A model generated the notes under the pieces. It did no database searches, had not been told where the DNA came from, and saw only the letters and a program-made list of their open reading frames with translations. Of a stretch of 64,000 nt of DNA, positions 25,871-39,283 are shown piece after piece. This stretch comes from Troglohyphantes excavatus (Eukaryota; Arthropoda; Arachnida; Araneae; Linyphiidae): contig OZ010673.1 of NCBI GenBank assembly GCA_963932185.1, positions 60,811,897 to 60,875,896 on the forward strand. Direction: 5' to 3'. The stretch's first letter is position 1. Each line of letters begins with the position of its first letter. Position numbers and translations under genes: made by a program.

Positions 25871-26340
25871 ATAGATATAAACAATTAAAGTATTTTAAAA
25901 TTACACATAAAACAATAAGTAGGTATTTGAATTTGAAATACCTAAGAAAATTTATTAGTTTGTAAATGGTGAAACATATGTTCAAACCGTTATATTTCCC
26001 CACAAACAATTTACCTTTAAAGAAATAAAAAAATCCCTCAGCTCTTCAACCAGTTCAAGGCGATGAATAAATAAAAAATAAATTAAGAATATATATTCAC
26101 ACCTTTTTATTCATACCGAGTTCTAATATTTAATTTAGGTTTTCATGAGATTCCATTATTTTCTATTGTAATTTTAAATCCCGTATAAATTGCCCAAAAG
26201 CCCAATCACAGCCATATGTGAATGGGAAAATATTCAAGAAATAAACCAGGGAAATGAATATTCCCGTAAATAAAAATTATCCTCATTCGATGTTCCTTAT
26301 TCCATTTTTCGATCGCTAATCCTAGTCAAGCTCTTTATCG
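25871..26340. other. AT-rich intergenic, nothing recognised
   Basis: No coding or repeat signal seen. Confidence 0.5.
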
Positions 26341-26880
26341 CATCGAAATCTCATTTAAAGTGTGATTACACAGGGCATATTTCCTTGTGCATTAATACCT
26401 TTGCCGGAATACGATTCCATCAGTTCCAAACGCAGACGATAATGAGTTTTTTCCCGCCTTTTTTTTATTCCAATTCTGCATATTCTTTTTTTTCTCCACT
26501 GAGTGGCATCAGCGGGGAGAAGCAAAAAAAAGCGCAGCGCCATCTTTCGGGTGTGTATCGATTCATTTATAAGCAATAAATTTTTCGCGCGCTTTAATTT
26601 CCTTTGTTTGCTCTTTTTTACCCCGGTTGCCCGGATGCTAAGCAATTTGGGTGGGAAAATTCGGCGACATTTTAATCAAGAGCCTAAAAAACGCAGACGG
26701 CTCACACCGGAAATGGGTTTTACGACGTTTTGGGGGAAACTTAAGAGTAAATTATTTTACGAGGGTATTTTTCTTCTATTTTTTCCCCCTTTATCTATTA
26801 TTATTTCCTCGTCTTTTGTACTCAAAGTGATGGATATTGTGTTTCTTCCGACTTTCGAATGCTCCAGTGTTTTCTGAGCT
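26341..26880. other. Unique GC-richer island
   Basis: The composition stands out from the desert around it, and it has ORFs on both strands (96, 64 and 124 codons) without known domains. The skew pattern is weaker than in the other islands. It may be a conserved noncoding element; CAGCGCCATCTTT at 26534 resembles a CTCF-type core. Confidence 0.3.
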
Positions 26881-27779
26881 ATAAAAGAGTTTAAATTAAA
26901 ACACATTTCAGGTTTATTTGCTATATTGAGAATCAAAGGGTGTTCTATTTGTGATGTAATTCGAATTCTCTTATTTGTCTTCTATTATTGTATTTGCTTT
27001 ATTGGATTTTATAAGAGAATACATTATTTTATATCCAATAAATGTAACTCAGATAAAATAACGTATTTTGTAGCTACGAGTTTTTGTTTGAATTGTTAGA
27101 TTTGTCTTTAAGAACACTTGTACAGTAAATACAGAAATCGCGATTCCAATATTTGAAAAATTATATTCAGTGTTATGATAAACTAAAAACTGAACCCAAT
27201 TTACACTCACGCAATTGTAAATATTATTTTCTCTGATTAGAAGTTAAAAAAATGTATCTTGTATTTTATTTCGTGTAACTATTTTTATATATTCTTCACA
27301 AATATTAATAAATTTTAATATATATCGTTTTATGCAGTACCCCAATCCATTAGTTTAAAAATATATTAACATTCTAAGAACATTCATTCTTCCAATATTT
27401 ATCCTAAAGTTAATTTGGTGCACAGCAATATATAAACGTGCTTACAGTTTTAGTGGATTCCATATCGCAATTAAGATTCGAGTACGGCCATGTTGCTACT
27501 ATTAATTATGGGAAATGGGAAACGTTTGTAAAGGAGGTCAGTTTTTAAACGCCCTTTGCCTAAAATGTTTTGAAATTAATATGCTCGTAATAAAAAAAAC
27601 AGAATAACAACTAATATTTCAACCATATAAACGAGTGAATATATTTTTTAAAAAAAACAGCAATTACGTTCCTTCACGACGTAACTGTTGTCTTCTATGA
27701 GCAAGGTAATAATTCAAAACAGCCAGCAAAAATTAAAAAAATTAAACCAAGTTGTTTAATATATATGTTTATATAGCGT
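26881..27779. other. AT-rich intergenic, nothing recognised
   Basis: No coding or repeat signal seen. Confidence 0.5.
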
Positions 27780-28060
27780 TTCACCTAAACCCGGTATTTT
27801 CGCTACCTCCATGTTATGGTAAAACGTTGAATCATAATTCGCGTTTTCGTTACCCTACATGATGGTGAAACACCGGTATATTTTGTTGGATGTTCTGGAC
27901 GATTTTCTAGTATTTTTGTGAAGAAGCTGGCAATCCTCCGATCGCAAGATCGGTACTTTTTACTTTTTTGTCAAGTCCACAGCAGGGCTCGAACTAGAAA
28001 TCCTCTGATTACCAACTGAACGCATTTATCCTCTGGGCAACCGGGCCCCTAATTCAAGAG
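27780..28060 (-). repeat. tRNA-derived SINE, subfamily S2b
   Basis: On the minus strand the head reads GGTTGCCCAGAGGATAAATG and the B box AGTTCGAGCCC. It is followed by the S2 core (GATCGGAGGATTGCCAG; CGTCCAGAACATCCAACA) and a different 3' body with GTGAAAC motifs that is shared with 46640-46800. Confidence 0.7.
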
Positions 28061-28500
28061 GATTCCCCGGTTTGTAGATTCCGAGAAGGTTTCGATTGCA
28101 GCTTAGTAGTTTGAACCATTTTTTGGTAAAAGTTGTGTTATTCTTTATAAAGGATTTTTGTTCAACCTAGATTACACCATAGTATGGTATAAGTTGCTAC
28201 AGAGCACCAAGATATGGTGCAACGTGGAACCGAAAATTTTAACAGTATACTGAAGCCACCTCAAAATGTGTAAACAATAAAAATAAAAAACCAATTAATT
28301 AAAAAAAATTGTCGTTATGCAATGTAGCAAACTAATACACCTAATGATATGTAATAACATTTATTTTTCCGCGGTTTTAACCCTCTTTTAGAATTGCAAT
28401 TTATTGAGTTGATGCATTGCATTTAATGCAATTTGAAGCATAAAAATCAATCAATATAGCACGGTTTTATTCGCAACTCAATAAAAAATATTATTAAAGA
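28061..28500. other. AT-rich, possible further S2b-like piece
   Basis: 28100-28260 repeats short ATGGTGCAAC / ATGGTATAAG phrases similar to the S2b body but without a head. The remainder is plain AT-rich. Confidence 0.35.
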
Positions 28501-29345
28501 CAAAAACTCTACATTCAATGCTTCCCAATTCGCCGATTTAACTCCCCCAGTAGAACCCTGTATTATGCCATAACATGACAAATGCTATTCCAAAACCCAA
28601 TAAAACAAGGAACAAACTCTTTCTAAATATTGATCTCACACCTTTCCGAGACCTGTTCGTCCCGCTAATCCCACTGCAAGACCCTAAATGACGCGTCACA
28701 AATCAGAAGACATGCGTCGAAGAACAGATCCCATCCCATTGTCCCACCTCCTCTCCACCTCCCACCTATAAAAAATAATAACACCACCAACACCTCCCCC
28801 CCACCGCCGAACAAAATTGGTGCCGTGACGAAAAAAAAACACTTCGATGCGCTGTCCCGTGACGTCATATCACGCCACCAATAAGCAGAGAGCGATCTTC
28901 GGGGCTCGCTAACCGCAAAGATATTGGCGAATAGAGCGCAAATTTGGGCTCCGGCGATTGTTCGCTGCATTGTGTGAATGAAATAATAGCCGGAGGGGGG
29001 GGGGAGAATAAAGGGGGTCCAACGTTCCAATTTGCGCGTGCGTGGAAGGATTAGTTGGAGCAGAAGCCTTTGCTCGTTACCTCCCCCCACCCCCTCCCCC
29101 CTTTCTTCAATAAGAGGACTACGATCGTGATTTTCCTTTATATTTCCTTTCCAGAGTTCACCCGGTGGAGAACTGCAGTCATTCTGTGAGAATGAGGGGG
29201 TTGCCGTAAGGGGGAATTGAGTTGGTCGCCAAGCCGCGTCGCCAAGAATTAGAAGTGAGAAATTGAATTGGGAATACGGATTAGTTTGTGTATTGAAATA
29301 CGAAGTTTCGCAGTTGGGCAGCGTTTCCGTGAGGGATCAAATAGT
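28501..29345. promoter_or_regulatory. Skew-flip GC island 6
   Basis: Counts: 28501-28620 G11:C35; 29281-29340 G18:C8. The large GC-rich centre (28640-29100) includes GTGACGTCATATCACG (a palindromic CRE-type site, 28859-28874), a G-run at 28994 and C-runs at 29083-29100. The 141-codon minus-strand ORF has no known domain. Confidence 0.45.
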
Positions 29346-29395
29346 GCAATAGGTGTATTATTCTACTGGCAACTAAATAAGGCAAAAGCATACTA

Positions 29396-29688
29396 CAGTA
29401 GAACTCTAATTATCCGAACTCCATATATCCGGATCAAACAAAGAGGATCTACAATCGCCCGGATCCGAATCGCTCTGAGAAAAAAAAAGATATCAGTAAA
29501 ATCCACATTGAAATGTTTCTTATCTGAGAATGATATTGTTTTTAATAGTCATTAAAAATTACACTACATTTTAAAGTCGTTGTTTTACTAAAAAATAAAA
29601 AAAAATTGTGAAATATCCAACTATTCGGATATTTGATTATCCGAATGGAAACTGGTCCCAATTGATCTGGATAATTGAAGTTCCGCTG
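29396..29688. mobile_element. pogo-like MITE
   Basis: The left end is CAGTAGAACTCTAATTATCC, and the right end, reversed, is CAGCGGAACTTCAATTATCC. These match the well-known pogo/Tigger type terminus (CAGTAGA..TC..TTATCCG). A TA precedes the left end; the right TA is not preserved. At about 293 bp there is no transposase. A relative lies at 11240-11430. Confidence 0.75.
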
Positions 29689-30499
29689 GTTTTACATTAT
29701 CAATTCCATTCTCTTCTATCTGTTTTAGTCAGTTTGAGACAAAAAGAAGAAAGTTAAAAAATAAAATATTAGTTGGATCTAGTTTTGCAATTATAACTTA
29801 TCGATTATAATATGTCCATAAGTTAAATCGAATTGTGGGGTGTCCATAAGTAAAATCGAAAGTTTTCCAGTAAATGCTAGTATTGTTGACAAACATTACA
29901 ATGTACTACTGGGCATCCGATGAAGTGAACCACGATCGAAAGATTTTATTTTCTAATTACAAGTAATAATGTAACCGTCAGAATGTTTTTGAATTTAATA
30001 GTAATTTAATGAAACGAAATGCAATCAGCGCGTGATCTTAATCTTATTTTCCAATGATAATTAACAAAAATGCAAAATGTCAATATTTATTAAAAATTGA
30101 TAATGTTAAATATTATTAAAAATTGCAATGAAGTTAAAGAGAAATGAAGTCCATGATGATCCAGTTTTCCAATTACGTTTTAAGTTATAAATATGTTTTT
30201 TTTTATTATTTTCATAATTACAGCAAAACATTAGGTGTGTTAGTACCTTGTGTCCTCCGCCTTTCCCTCCTCGCCTCCCTGACATTCACCTGATATAACG
30301 TCCACATATCTGCAATTTTTCCAACAATGCTCCCAATTTTAAATTGATAAAAAAAATCAATTTTTTAATACATATTTCTTAAATCGAATTATTAAATGCA
30401 ATATAAAAAACTATCTCTTTAACACTAAATTTAAATGTTTATAAAAACATAAAAGTGTATGCAGAGGGGGAAAATTATATAACCTCCAATTACTGCAAA
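29689..30499. other. AT-rich intergenic, nothing recognised
   Basis: No coding or repeat signal seen. Confidence 0.5.
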
Positions 30500-32185
30500 C
30501 AACTTTGTAAATGCAAAATTTGCTTGATCGTCAGTGTCTTGAAAATAAGTATAATCTGTAAAACCTGTTTTTCTGTTTTAACGGTTACAAAGTAGTGAAA
30601 CAAGGTAGTCTGTAAGACAGTTTTCTCTTCTACAATACTTACAATATAGTGAAACAGAATAACTATTTTCTATTAGATCTAACAAAAACGTAATCTGTAA
30701 AACGAGTTTCTTTATTATAAGAGTTGTAATGTAATGAAACAAACTCTACAGCTTACTGTATGAAAATAATTATAATGTATAAAAACAATTGACAGATTCT
30801 GTAACTGACTATTTTCTAATAGGACTTTAAGAAGGGTAATCTGTAAAACGGTTTTCTCTTCTACAATACTTAAAATGTAGTGAAACACAATAACATTTTC
30901 CTATTACAACTGACAAAAACGTAATCTGTAAAACGAGTTTCTTTATTATAAGAGTTATAATGTAATGAAACAAACTTTACAATTGTCTGTATGAAAATAA
31001 TTATATTGTATAAAAAAATTGACAGATTCTGTAACAGACTGTTTTCAAATAGGATTTGAAGAAGGGTAATCTGTAAAACGGTTTATTCTTCTACAATACT
31101 TAAAATGTAGTGAAACACAATAACATTTTCCTATTACAACTGACAAAAACGAAATCTGTAAAACGAGTTTCTTTATTATAAGAGTTATAATGTAATGAAA
31201 CAAACTTTACAACTGTCTGTATGAAAATAATTATATTGTATAAAAAAAATTGACATATTCTGTAACAGACTGTTTTCAAATAGGATTTGAAGAAGGGTAA
31301 TCTGTAAAACGGTTTTCTCTTCTACAATGCTTACAATGTAGTGAAACACAATAACATTTTCCTATTAGAACTAACTAAAACGTAATCTGTAAAACGGGTT
31401 TCTTTATTATAAGAGTTATAATGTAATGAAACAAACTTTACAGATTTCTGTGTGAAAATAATTACAATGATAAAACCAAGGGACAGATTCTGTAACAGAC
31501 TGTTTTCAAATAGGACTTTAAGAAGGGTAATCTGCAAAACGGTTTTATCTTCTACAATGCTTACAATGTAGTGAAACACAATAACATTTTCCTATTAGAA
31601 CTACCGAAAACGTAATCTGTAAAACTATTTTCTTTATTATAAGAGTTATAATGTAATGAAACAAACTTTACAGCTTTCTATATGAATATAATTATAATGT
31701 ATAAAAACAAGTGAAAAATTCTGTAACAGACTATTTTCGAATAGGACTTTAAAAATGGTAATATGTAAAACGGTTTTCTTTACTATAAGTGTTTTAAAGT
31801 AGTGAAACACACACTAGTGTTGTGTTTGAAGATAGTTAGAATTTTATAAAACATAAATACAGTTGTCAAATGACATTTTCCAATTAGGACTAGCAGTAGT
31901 GTAATCAGTAGAATAGTTTCGTTTATTATAAGTCTTAAGAAACACAATTTCGTTTAAAGATGGACTTGTACAATAGACACATACACGGAAAATAACACTT
32001 TCCAATTAGAACTAATATAATGTTAATCTGTAAAACTGAAACACACTTCTATGTATTCGTTTTTAAGATACTTACAATGTTATGAAACAGAGTTAGGAAA
32101 GAACAGTTTCCACAATTAGGACTACCAAAGAGGTAATCTTTAAAAAGTTTGTTTTATTATAGAAAATGCAATGCAGTGAAACAGA
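30500..32185. repeat. ~231-bp higher-order satellite
   Basis: The phrase GGGTAATCTGTAAAACGG recurs near 30836, 31064, 31296 and 31527 (spacing 228-232). Each unit holds two related sub-units that both begin GTAATCTGTAAAACG and both contain AATGTARTGAAACA, so the array is dimeric. It decays towards both edges. The minus-strand ORF 31331-31579 is a repeat product. Confidence 0.9.
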
Positions 32186-32665
32186 CTTTGCAGTATTTTA
32201 TTTGAGGCAAAACGATTTTAAAATATTTTTAGACAACGGAATAAACGGAAAAACATTTACAATATAAGGATAGCCATGCCAAATAATGGATAAACGAATT
32301 GTTGTTGTTCTACAACTTCGGTTAAACAACTAAAATATTTTGAAATCGGATAAATTATTTAACAAAAACTCCGGTTAATCGATATTTCCGGATATATAAC
32401 AGCCAGATAACCGATTATTTTTGCAGTTTTTGCCTAAGTGGATTTTTCTCTATCGAACAAAAAAATAATTTTAGAAATCGAACAATTTTTTTTAAAAAAA
32501 ACTGTCCTGTTAATTGAAAATTCCGGATAGTTAAATGCCGGAAAACCGAAATGTTTTTTGTAAAAGGTACCCAAGTGAAACATCCCCTATCCAAAAAACA
32601 ATTGTACAAATATCTGAATTAAAACCGAAATCTTGTGCGAACATACATAAAAAAAACATACATAA
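32186..32665. other. AT-rich, weak pogo-like phrases
   Basis: Repeated CCGGTTAAT / CCGGATA phrases (32350-32560) recall eroded pogo-type ends, but I cannot draw borders. Confidence 0.35.
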
Positions 32666-32740
32666 CTTATCTCCTTGGCGCACGATTTGGCGGTTTTAAT
32701 TTAAAGTTTCTGGCGGTTTTATTTTAATTTAAAGTTTTCG
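32666..32740 (-). repeat. Repeat D fragment
   Basis: GGCGCACGATTTGGCGGTTT followed by the 'TCTGGCGGTTTTATTT' block is the reverse complement of 43490-43566. Confidence 0.75.
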
Positions 32741-32949
32741 TGGGTCTGCTAGGCAGTTGGTTATAAAAGTAAGATAGATGTTTTAAGTATTGCCATGTAA
32801 AAAATTATGTATCTCTTAAATGACCACAGTGAATAATACCACTTAGAATACGTTTATGACATATATAATAGCAAACATATTATACTGGTAATATGGTGTT
32901 ATTCAAAACTTCGTCAATCATTTGATGCATTATTAAAACTACATCCTCG

Positions 32950-33075
32950 TATTCGACAAAACTTTTGCCCGTTTTGACGAAACAGACGCCTGCTATATGC
33001 TCCGATTAAACATTTCGTCAAACTGAAAAAAATCATTTTGTCTTTTTTTTAACGAAATTTATTTTGACTGTACTT
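32950..33075. repeat. Repeat C, third copy
   Basis: It contains ACGAAACAGACGCCTGCTA and TGCTCCGATTAAACATTTCG, matching the two copies at 14850-15235. Confidence 0.6.
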
Positions 33076-33720
33076 CGACGCAGCCACACCTGATTTCTTT
33101 TCCTCAGAATCCCAGTTGAAGTAGTTATGAAATGTTTTTACAAAATAAAATTTTTAATCAATTGATACATTTGACCAAACAAAACACTTAATTGCTCAAA
33201 TTTATGCGTGTTATCCCATTCTACAGTATCATAATTTAGTTGCCTTTTATATCATCCGAATATATCCTAAAAAGAATAAAATCTTTTAACATCTATATAA
33301 TAAAAATAAATATTCCCTTAATCATTTTTTTTAACTTTCGTCTCTTCCCCAATTCGAGTTTTTTTTAAGTAAATTAAAATTTAGTATTCTAAATAGAGAA
33401 CATGGCTTATTATACGTAAAAATAACATCAGAATCATTTAGACAACTTATTGTAAAGTGTAAAGTTCAAAACGGTAAGTTTACCATAAATTGAGATCCAG
33501 ACACAAATTTAAATAAAGTAAATTACTTTGAAAATCCCCTGAATAAATATGTATTCAATATTAAGTTAACTACATTTTTTTAACAATTTTTTGGTAATTC
33601 CTAAAATATACATATCATGACAATATATACACAAATGACAATTTAATGCCAATTAGTAAATATTTTTTTTTTCATTTACAAAGTCACTTTGAATAGCAAC
33701 ATATTAAAATATCTCAATAA
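33076..33720. other. AT-rich intergenic, nothing recognised
   Basis: No coding or repeat signal seen. Confidence 0.5.
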
Positions 33721-34310
33721 TAAAATTAATCAACGGAAATCTATTCACAAGCGCTCCCATTATTTAAAACCTACTCATAAATAAATACAAGAACCCAACT
33801 TATAATTCAAGCGCAAATTGTTCAAATTTAACTCAACTAAATTGCCATAGACAGAGATCAACTGAAAGCTCTCAGAAGAGACAGGGCGGCCCGTCCTAAT
33901 ACCGGGGCTTATTAAATTTGCCCTAACAACGTTGTATTTCATTAATCCATAACTGTAATTCACTGGAAAATGATCTTTTTATTAAATAAATTATTCATCA
34001 GTCTTGTAATTTTAAATAATCGAGTTAGGCCGTTGTGTTTTTATGAGCGTTCTCGCGACGAAAGCTCCCATCGATTTTACGTCAGCAAAGTAAACGAGAG
34101 CCGACTTCAAAAGCGAAGAGGGGGGGGTGACTACAAAAGGGGGGGGAGAGCATCCTTACGACGAGACGTAATAAGTTACAGTAATTACATTAGATACAGG
34201 ACGTCGGTCTGTAATACATCAAGGACTACAGCGTTAGGTATAGGGGGAGGGTACTTAAATATTGGCTTTATTAGGTTCCTTTTGTATTTTTTTGGTTTAA
34301 ATATACTTTT
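33721..34310. promoter_or_regulatory. Skew-flip GC island 7
   Basis: Counts: 33721-33840 G8:C27. The right arm is weaker, but G-runs cluster at 34119-34150 and 34240-34250. The centre is unique and GC-richer, with TTTTACGTCAGCAAAG near 34076. The 115-codon ORF across it has no known domain. Confidence 0.35.
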
Positions 34311-34539
34311 TAATTAATTTTTTGGACATTGTAATTATTATATTAATATTTATATAAAAAATACTAGGCATAAAGTAGTTCTTTTTAAAAAAAATCATTA
34401 TGATATTTAATATGTGTTAAAGAAAAAGCGGTAGCTAAAAATACTAATGCAAATACCAATAATGTCGACTAAATATAGGTTCTAGACCCGGCAAGGTTGG
34501 TCCATTCAATCTATCTAATCTATCATCCTCATAATATCA

Positions 34540-34849
34540 TGTCAGTCAATAAGGCAAGCCCTTCGAGCATGAATGGACTGCAGTAGAGAGAATATGACGT
34601 CATAATTGTGAAGCCCACATCTCAGAACGGAAGGCCTTTATCACGTGACATCTCTTCAAAATTATGAATGAAAAAATACTCGCGGCTTGTGAATTGTGGA
34701 ATGTGTAACTGTGCAAATTTATAAATGGAAGGACATAGTTAACGACGGCCATACATGTTGGCTTCATTTTGATGTTAGCGAGAGTGACGTCATGACTTCT
34801 CTACTACAAAGGATCCATGCTCGAAAGGCCAGCCGCGCATTGACAACTA
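34540..34849. mobile_element. TIR MITE, ~310 bp
   Basis: The left end (TCAATAAGGCAAGCC then TTCGAGCATG) and the right end (CATGCTCGAAAGGCC then AGCCGCGCATTGACA) are inverted copies. They extend inward through 'AGTAGAGA...TGACGTCA' on both sides, giving TIRs of about 50-60 bp. There is no ORF. The TSD could not be fixed. Confidence 0.75.
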
Positions 34850-35069
34850 TCGGACATGAAAATTAACTATAGAATTGCATGCAATTAGAAAACTGAAATT
34901 CAATCCGCTTACTCTATAATTATCGAACATACAACTATCGGTCAAAGTATCCTTTCGCTCGATACCGCGCTAACAACTTTGGCAAATATTCGACAATTTT
35001 TTTCGAGTTTGTACGGATTGTGATAATTCAAGTTTGTCTATTTTTCTTCTTTACTTTGGCGACTTTGAA

Positions 35070-35253
35070 ATCTGACCGTGTCAGCCTTGAGTCGAATGCA
35101 ATTTAGCAATATTATATCACACTGCTCATTTTTGCGGAAGTACGATTACTTAAATTTGAGTACGTTAACGCTCATTCACGATGCGATTTTATTTTTTAAA
35201 AAAACGAGTATGTTCATGTACTTATTTTTAAGACCTTTTCTTTACAGTGTATA
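35070..35253 (-). repeat. Repeat family A, end fragment
   Basis: Runs from the 'GCTCATTTTTGCGGAAGTACG' block to TTTCTTTACAGTGTA. The tRNA-like middle is missing. Confidence 0.7.
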
Positions 35254-36358
<1,105 letters not shown>

Positions 36359-37080
36359 AAGAATTCGTAAATATTTTTGAAAATTTTAAATGTTGCTTTA
36401 CTATTTATCGTATTTGGTCAATAGAAGAATAAAACTGGTTTTTGATGAGAAATTATTGTCGATATCATTTGGCATGATATTTTACTATTCACTTTGTTTG
36501 GAATAAAGTCCTTCTTTTGTGAAACATTAAACAACAAAACAAAGCGGACAAGATACGTTTTGGAATTTTGGGTATCGCTTAACCTTTTCTCCATTAAAGA
36601 AACATTTCCTTGCATGTGGGCCAATTCCTAAAGACGGGGAAAAAATGTTGCTTTGGGTGGCAGGACAAAGAGTTCACAAAGCATTGTGAAAGGACCACTT
36701 GCAATACAATAAGAGGCGTGTAACTATCTGACTTACGGATCGCTAACAATTTTTCCTCAATGTAGGTAGATTTTTAGATCACTTAATGGGTGAAAAACTG
36801 AAAAGTTCAGTTGAAGATGATCTGTAAAGTATATTAGTCAAGTGTCACATGTCCATGTAATTACTTGTACTGTAAACTCCATGCTTCAGATCTCACATGT
36901 TTTAAAAATCCCCCCCCCCTAGTCAAAATTGTCCCAAGCACCTCGCTAGACCTGTGAAATCTATGAGACAGATGATGTCCCAGCCCACACGTAAAGTGAA
37001 CTAAATATTTTAGAAATGTAAATTCTGAAGACAAATTTAAAACAGTAAATCCTAAAATTTAACGCTTAATTCACTAGAAA
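36359..37080. other. AT-rich intergenic, nothing recognised
   Basis: No coding or repeat signal seen. Confidence 0.5.
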
Positions 37081-37620
37081 ACAAACAATTAATTACTGTA
37101 AGACCCCCAGATTTACCATTACATTATATAATTAAAACTCTCAAACGTCGATCAAACAAACAATTCTCCCAAAACCCCACAAAATGTGGCCACTTCCCGT
37201 TTTATGCTGCATTAATAAAGTCATTTCTTCGGAACGAGATACAATTTACCGCCAAATTCTCCGCCAAGGTCTCTTTATGTGGACAATAAATTATTGCCGG
37301 GTTATAAAAAATTGATTGCGTCCGCAGCCCCTCATTATATCTATAGGGGGGGGGGGGCGATGAGTAATATGTCCGCTCGTAACCATTACGGGGCAGTCGT
37401 TAGACTGTTTAGCACTGAAAAGAGTTGGATCGTAAAGGGGAACACCCTAAACCACAACTTTTGCGCCAAGAAAAAAGTTATTATTTGGCTGCTTTTATGA
37501 TATTAATGATGTGGGGATAGTGACCTCTTGTTTGGATTGAGGTATTGTAAAATGGGAATTAATTTAGTTTATGGAAGTGTAGCTTTTGTATCCGTCGTGA
37601 TTTGGTTAATTGTGAATAGT
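37081..37620. promoter_or_regulatory. Skew-flip GC island 8
   Basis: Counts: 37081-37200 G9:C34; 37501-37620 G33:C7. The centre (37190-37450) is unique and ends in an 11-G run near 37347. It contains AATAAATTATTG and ATTAATAAAG (homeodomain-like AT cores). Confidence 0.45.
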
Positions 37621-37683
37621 AATTTTATCATTTACCATTAGCGGCCATTTTGTGTATTTTACTCTTTTATCGTCCGTTTCCAT

Positions 37684-38137
37684 ACAGTAAAAAAAATTGC
37701 TTAGAAATGAGTACATGGACGTACACTTTTTTCTTTGAGTACAATTGCATCGTAAATAAGCGATGACGTACTCAAAATTAAATAATCGTATTTTCTCAAA
37801 AATGTGGAGTATTGTTTAATATTGCTAATATCAGCTTAACATTACTTATATTCATAATTTCTTCACATCGCTGTGGTGGCACAACGGATATGGCGCAGAC
37901 GACATCAGATAGACGGATTTGTTTCTATTCAAATCAAGTCATGGTTATTATTGTTGAAAATGATTTATGAAGACAGCCTATGTAGGCAAGCAACTGCTTT
38001 TTTGTTCCTTTTACTCATTTTTTAGTACATCTCTTTTTCAAAAATGAAACTTATGTATTCGGAGCTATGATAAGCATCGAAAGTAATCAAAAATGAGTAC
38101 ATTTTACTTATTTTTAGGTACCTATTTTTAACAGTGC
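37684..38137 (+). mobile_element. Repeat family A, internally deleted copy
   Basis: Both ends are present (TACAGTAAAAAAAA; TTTTTAACAGTG). About 160 bp between the left arm and the tRNA-like middle is missing. The middle keeps GACGACATCAGATAGACGG, but the B box is damaged. Confidence 0.8.
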
Positions 38138-38509
38138 GATCATTTTAAGAATGAATTTAAAGTTGCTGAATTATGATGTCATAAAATGTATAGATTCAAT
38201 TGATTTATTTTCAGATTTATACATCACCAAATTTTATGTTTGAATGAAAATGTATCCTTTAGTCACAAATTATAATAGAATGCTAGGTCAAATCAAACGA
38301 TGGTGTGAAAGTTGATAATTTTGAAGAATTTTTGTAGCTTTATTTCACAATCGGTACTATCCAGAAATCAGAAATTCATAACTAATTTCGTATACACCGT
38401 CCAAAACAAATATTAATTTGACTGATTAAGTTATTTACGCACGTTATCTGAAGATTACTCTGCGATTGGTTTATAAAAACCACGTGGTTTATATTTCCCA
38501 ATCACAAAA
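38138..38509. other. Intergenic flank of the LTR, nothing recognised
   Basis: Moderately AT-rich, without repeats shared elsewhere in the window. Confidence 0.5.
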
Positions 38510-39060
38510 TGTGACGGTCCCGTTTTTCCCATCGTTGAATCGAGGTTTTGCGTGGCCTGGTTGGTTGGTTCCGGCGTAACCGCCGTTGTATCTAGTAAAG
38601 AAGAAGTTCTGATATAGTAATCGCGACAGCCGGCCAGTGCCCATGCGCGGAGTTACCTTATAAGCGGGATCGTTCGCATCTCTCGTCAGTCTCGGAGTCT
38701 CGTATAGTGCCGGCCAGTCTACGTTTTAAGTGCGCACAGGAAGCTCCTTGGTGCCGTAGTGTGTACTTCGTGGTTCACCAAGGCTCGGGTGGTGTTCGTG
38801 TTCCGGCTCCGATACAGATGATATCTCAGCTGCGAAGGAGGATTGCCTGGTGCTCTGTTCAGCTTGCCAACTCTGGAGGGATCCCAGTGCCCGCACGTCT
38901 TGTCCACCCGGCTACGGTGACCCTCAGGTAGTCCCCACTGTGTACATGGTCAATCTGCGTACGTGTTTGTTTGTCTGTTTTTATATTTTACAGCCCAATA
39001 AATCTTTAATATTAGCTACTTTAGACTTCTGTCTTGATTGTAATAATAAGTAGCGTCTCA
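38510..39060 (+). mobile_element. LTR of a retrotransposon (551 bp)
   Basis: It begins TGTGACG and ends CGTCTCA, short imperfect inverted ends of TG...CA type. It has a TTATAAG box at 38658, an initiator-like TCAGT about 30 bp downstream (38686), and an AATAAA at 38997 followed by a T-rich U5. A TGG-starting primer-site-like sequence follows after 2 bp. It is markedly GC-richer than its surroundings. No second copy is in the window, so the element is incomplete or its 3' LTR lies elsewhere or has diverged. A Ty3-type element is my best guess from the PBS style. A small 62-74-codon ORF inside is ignored. Confidence 0.7.
38658..38690 (+). promoter_or_regulatory. Predicted LTR core promoter (TATA + Inr)
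   Basis: TTATAAG at 38658-38664 and TCAGT at 38686-38690 have canonical spacing, predicting a start near 38688. This would transcribe the RRM ORF. Confidence 0.5.
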
Positions 39061-39062
39061 AG

Positions 39063-39076
39063 TGGCGTCCGCGACC
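39063..39076 (+). other. Primer-binding-site-like sequence
   Basis: TGGCGTCCGCGACC, two bases after the LTR's terminal CA. It starts with the TGG that pairs with a tRNA 3' CCA. The tRNA was not identified. Confidence 0.55.
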
Positions 39077-39283
39077 TATTTTCGAACCTTTTAAAAATAA
39101 TATTTTTGTTTTTGAGACAACAGGCATTTGCTTTGGTTGACCACGTGGGCATTTACCTTTTTCGGAGTGAGGGGGAGAGTTTTTTCTGAACTTGTCTGAC
39201 GCTTCAGCAAGAACAGTCTCGAAGTCAAGCTGCAGCCACCCGCCATACCTGGGGCAATAGGGCTGAGTCTCTGTCCTGATTCC

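Noticed and set aside
26503..26877. 124-codon ORF in the 26.5-kb island
   Set aside because: No domain, ORFs on the other strand overlap; composition effect likely.
28665..29090. 141-codon minus-strand ORF in island 6
   Set aside because: Crosses C/G runs and has no domain; the GC-rich centre favours chance ORFs.
38922..38993. Small intron inside the LTR (CAG|GTAGTC ... TTTTACAG)
   Set aside because: Splice-like sites exist, but AATAAA and the PBS right after make an LTR the simpler reading; kept only as an alternative.
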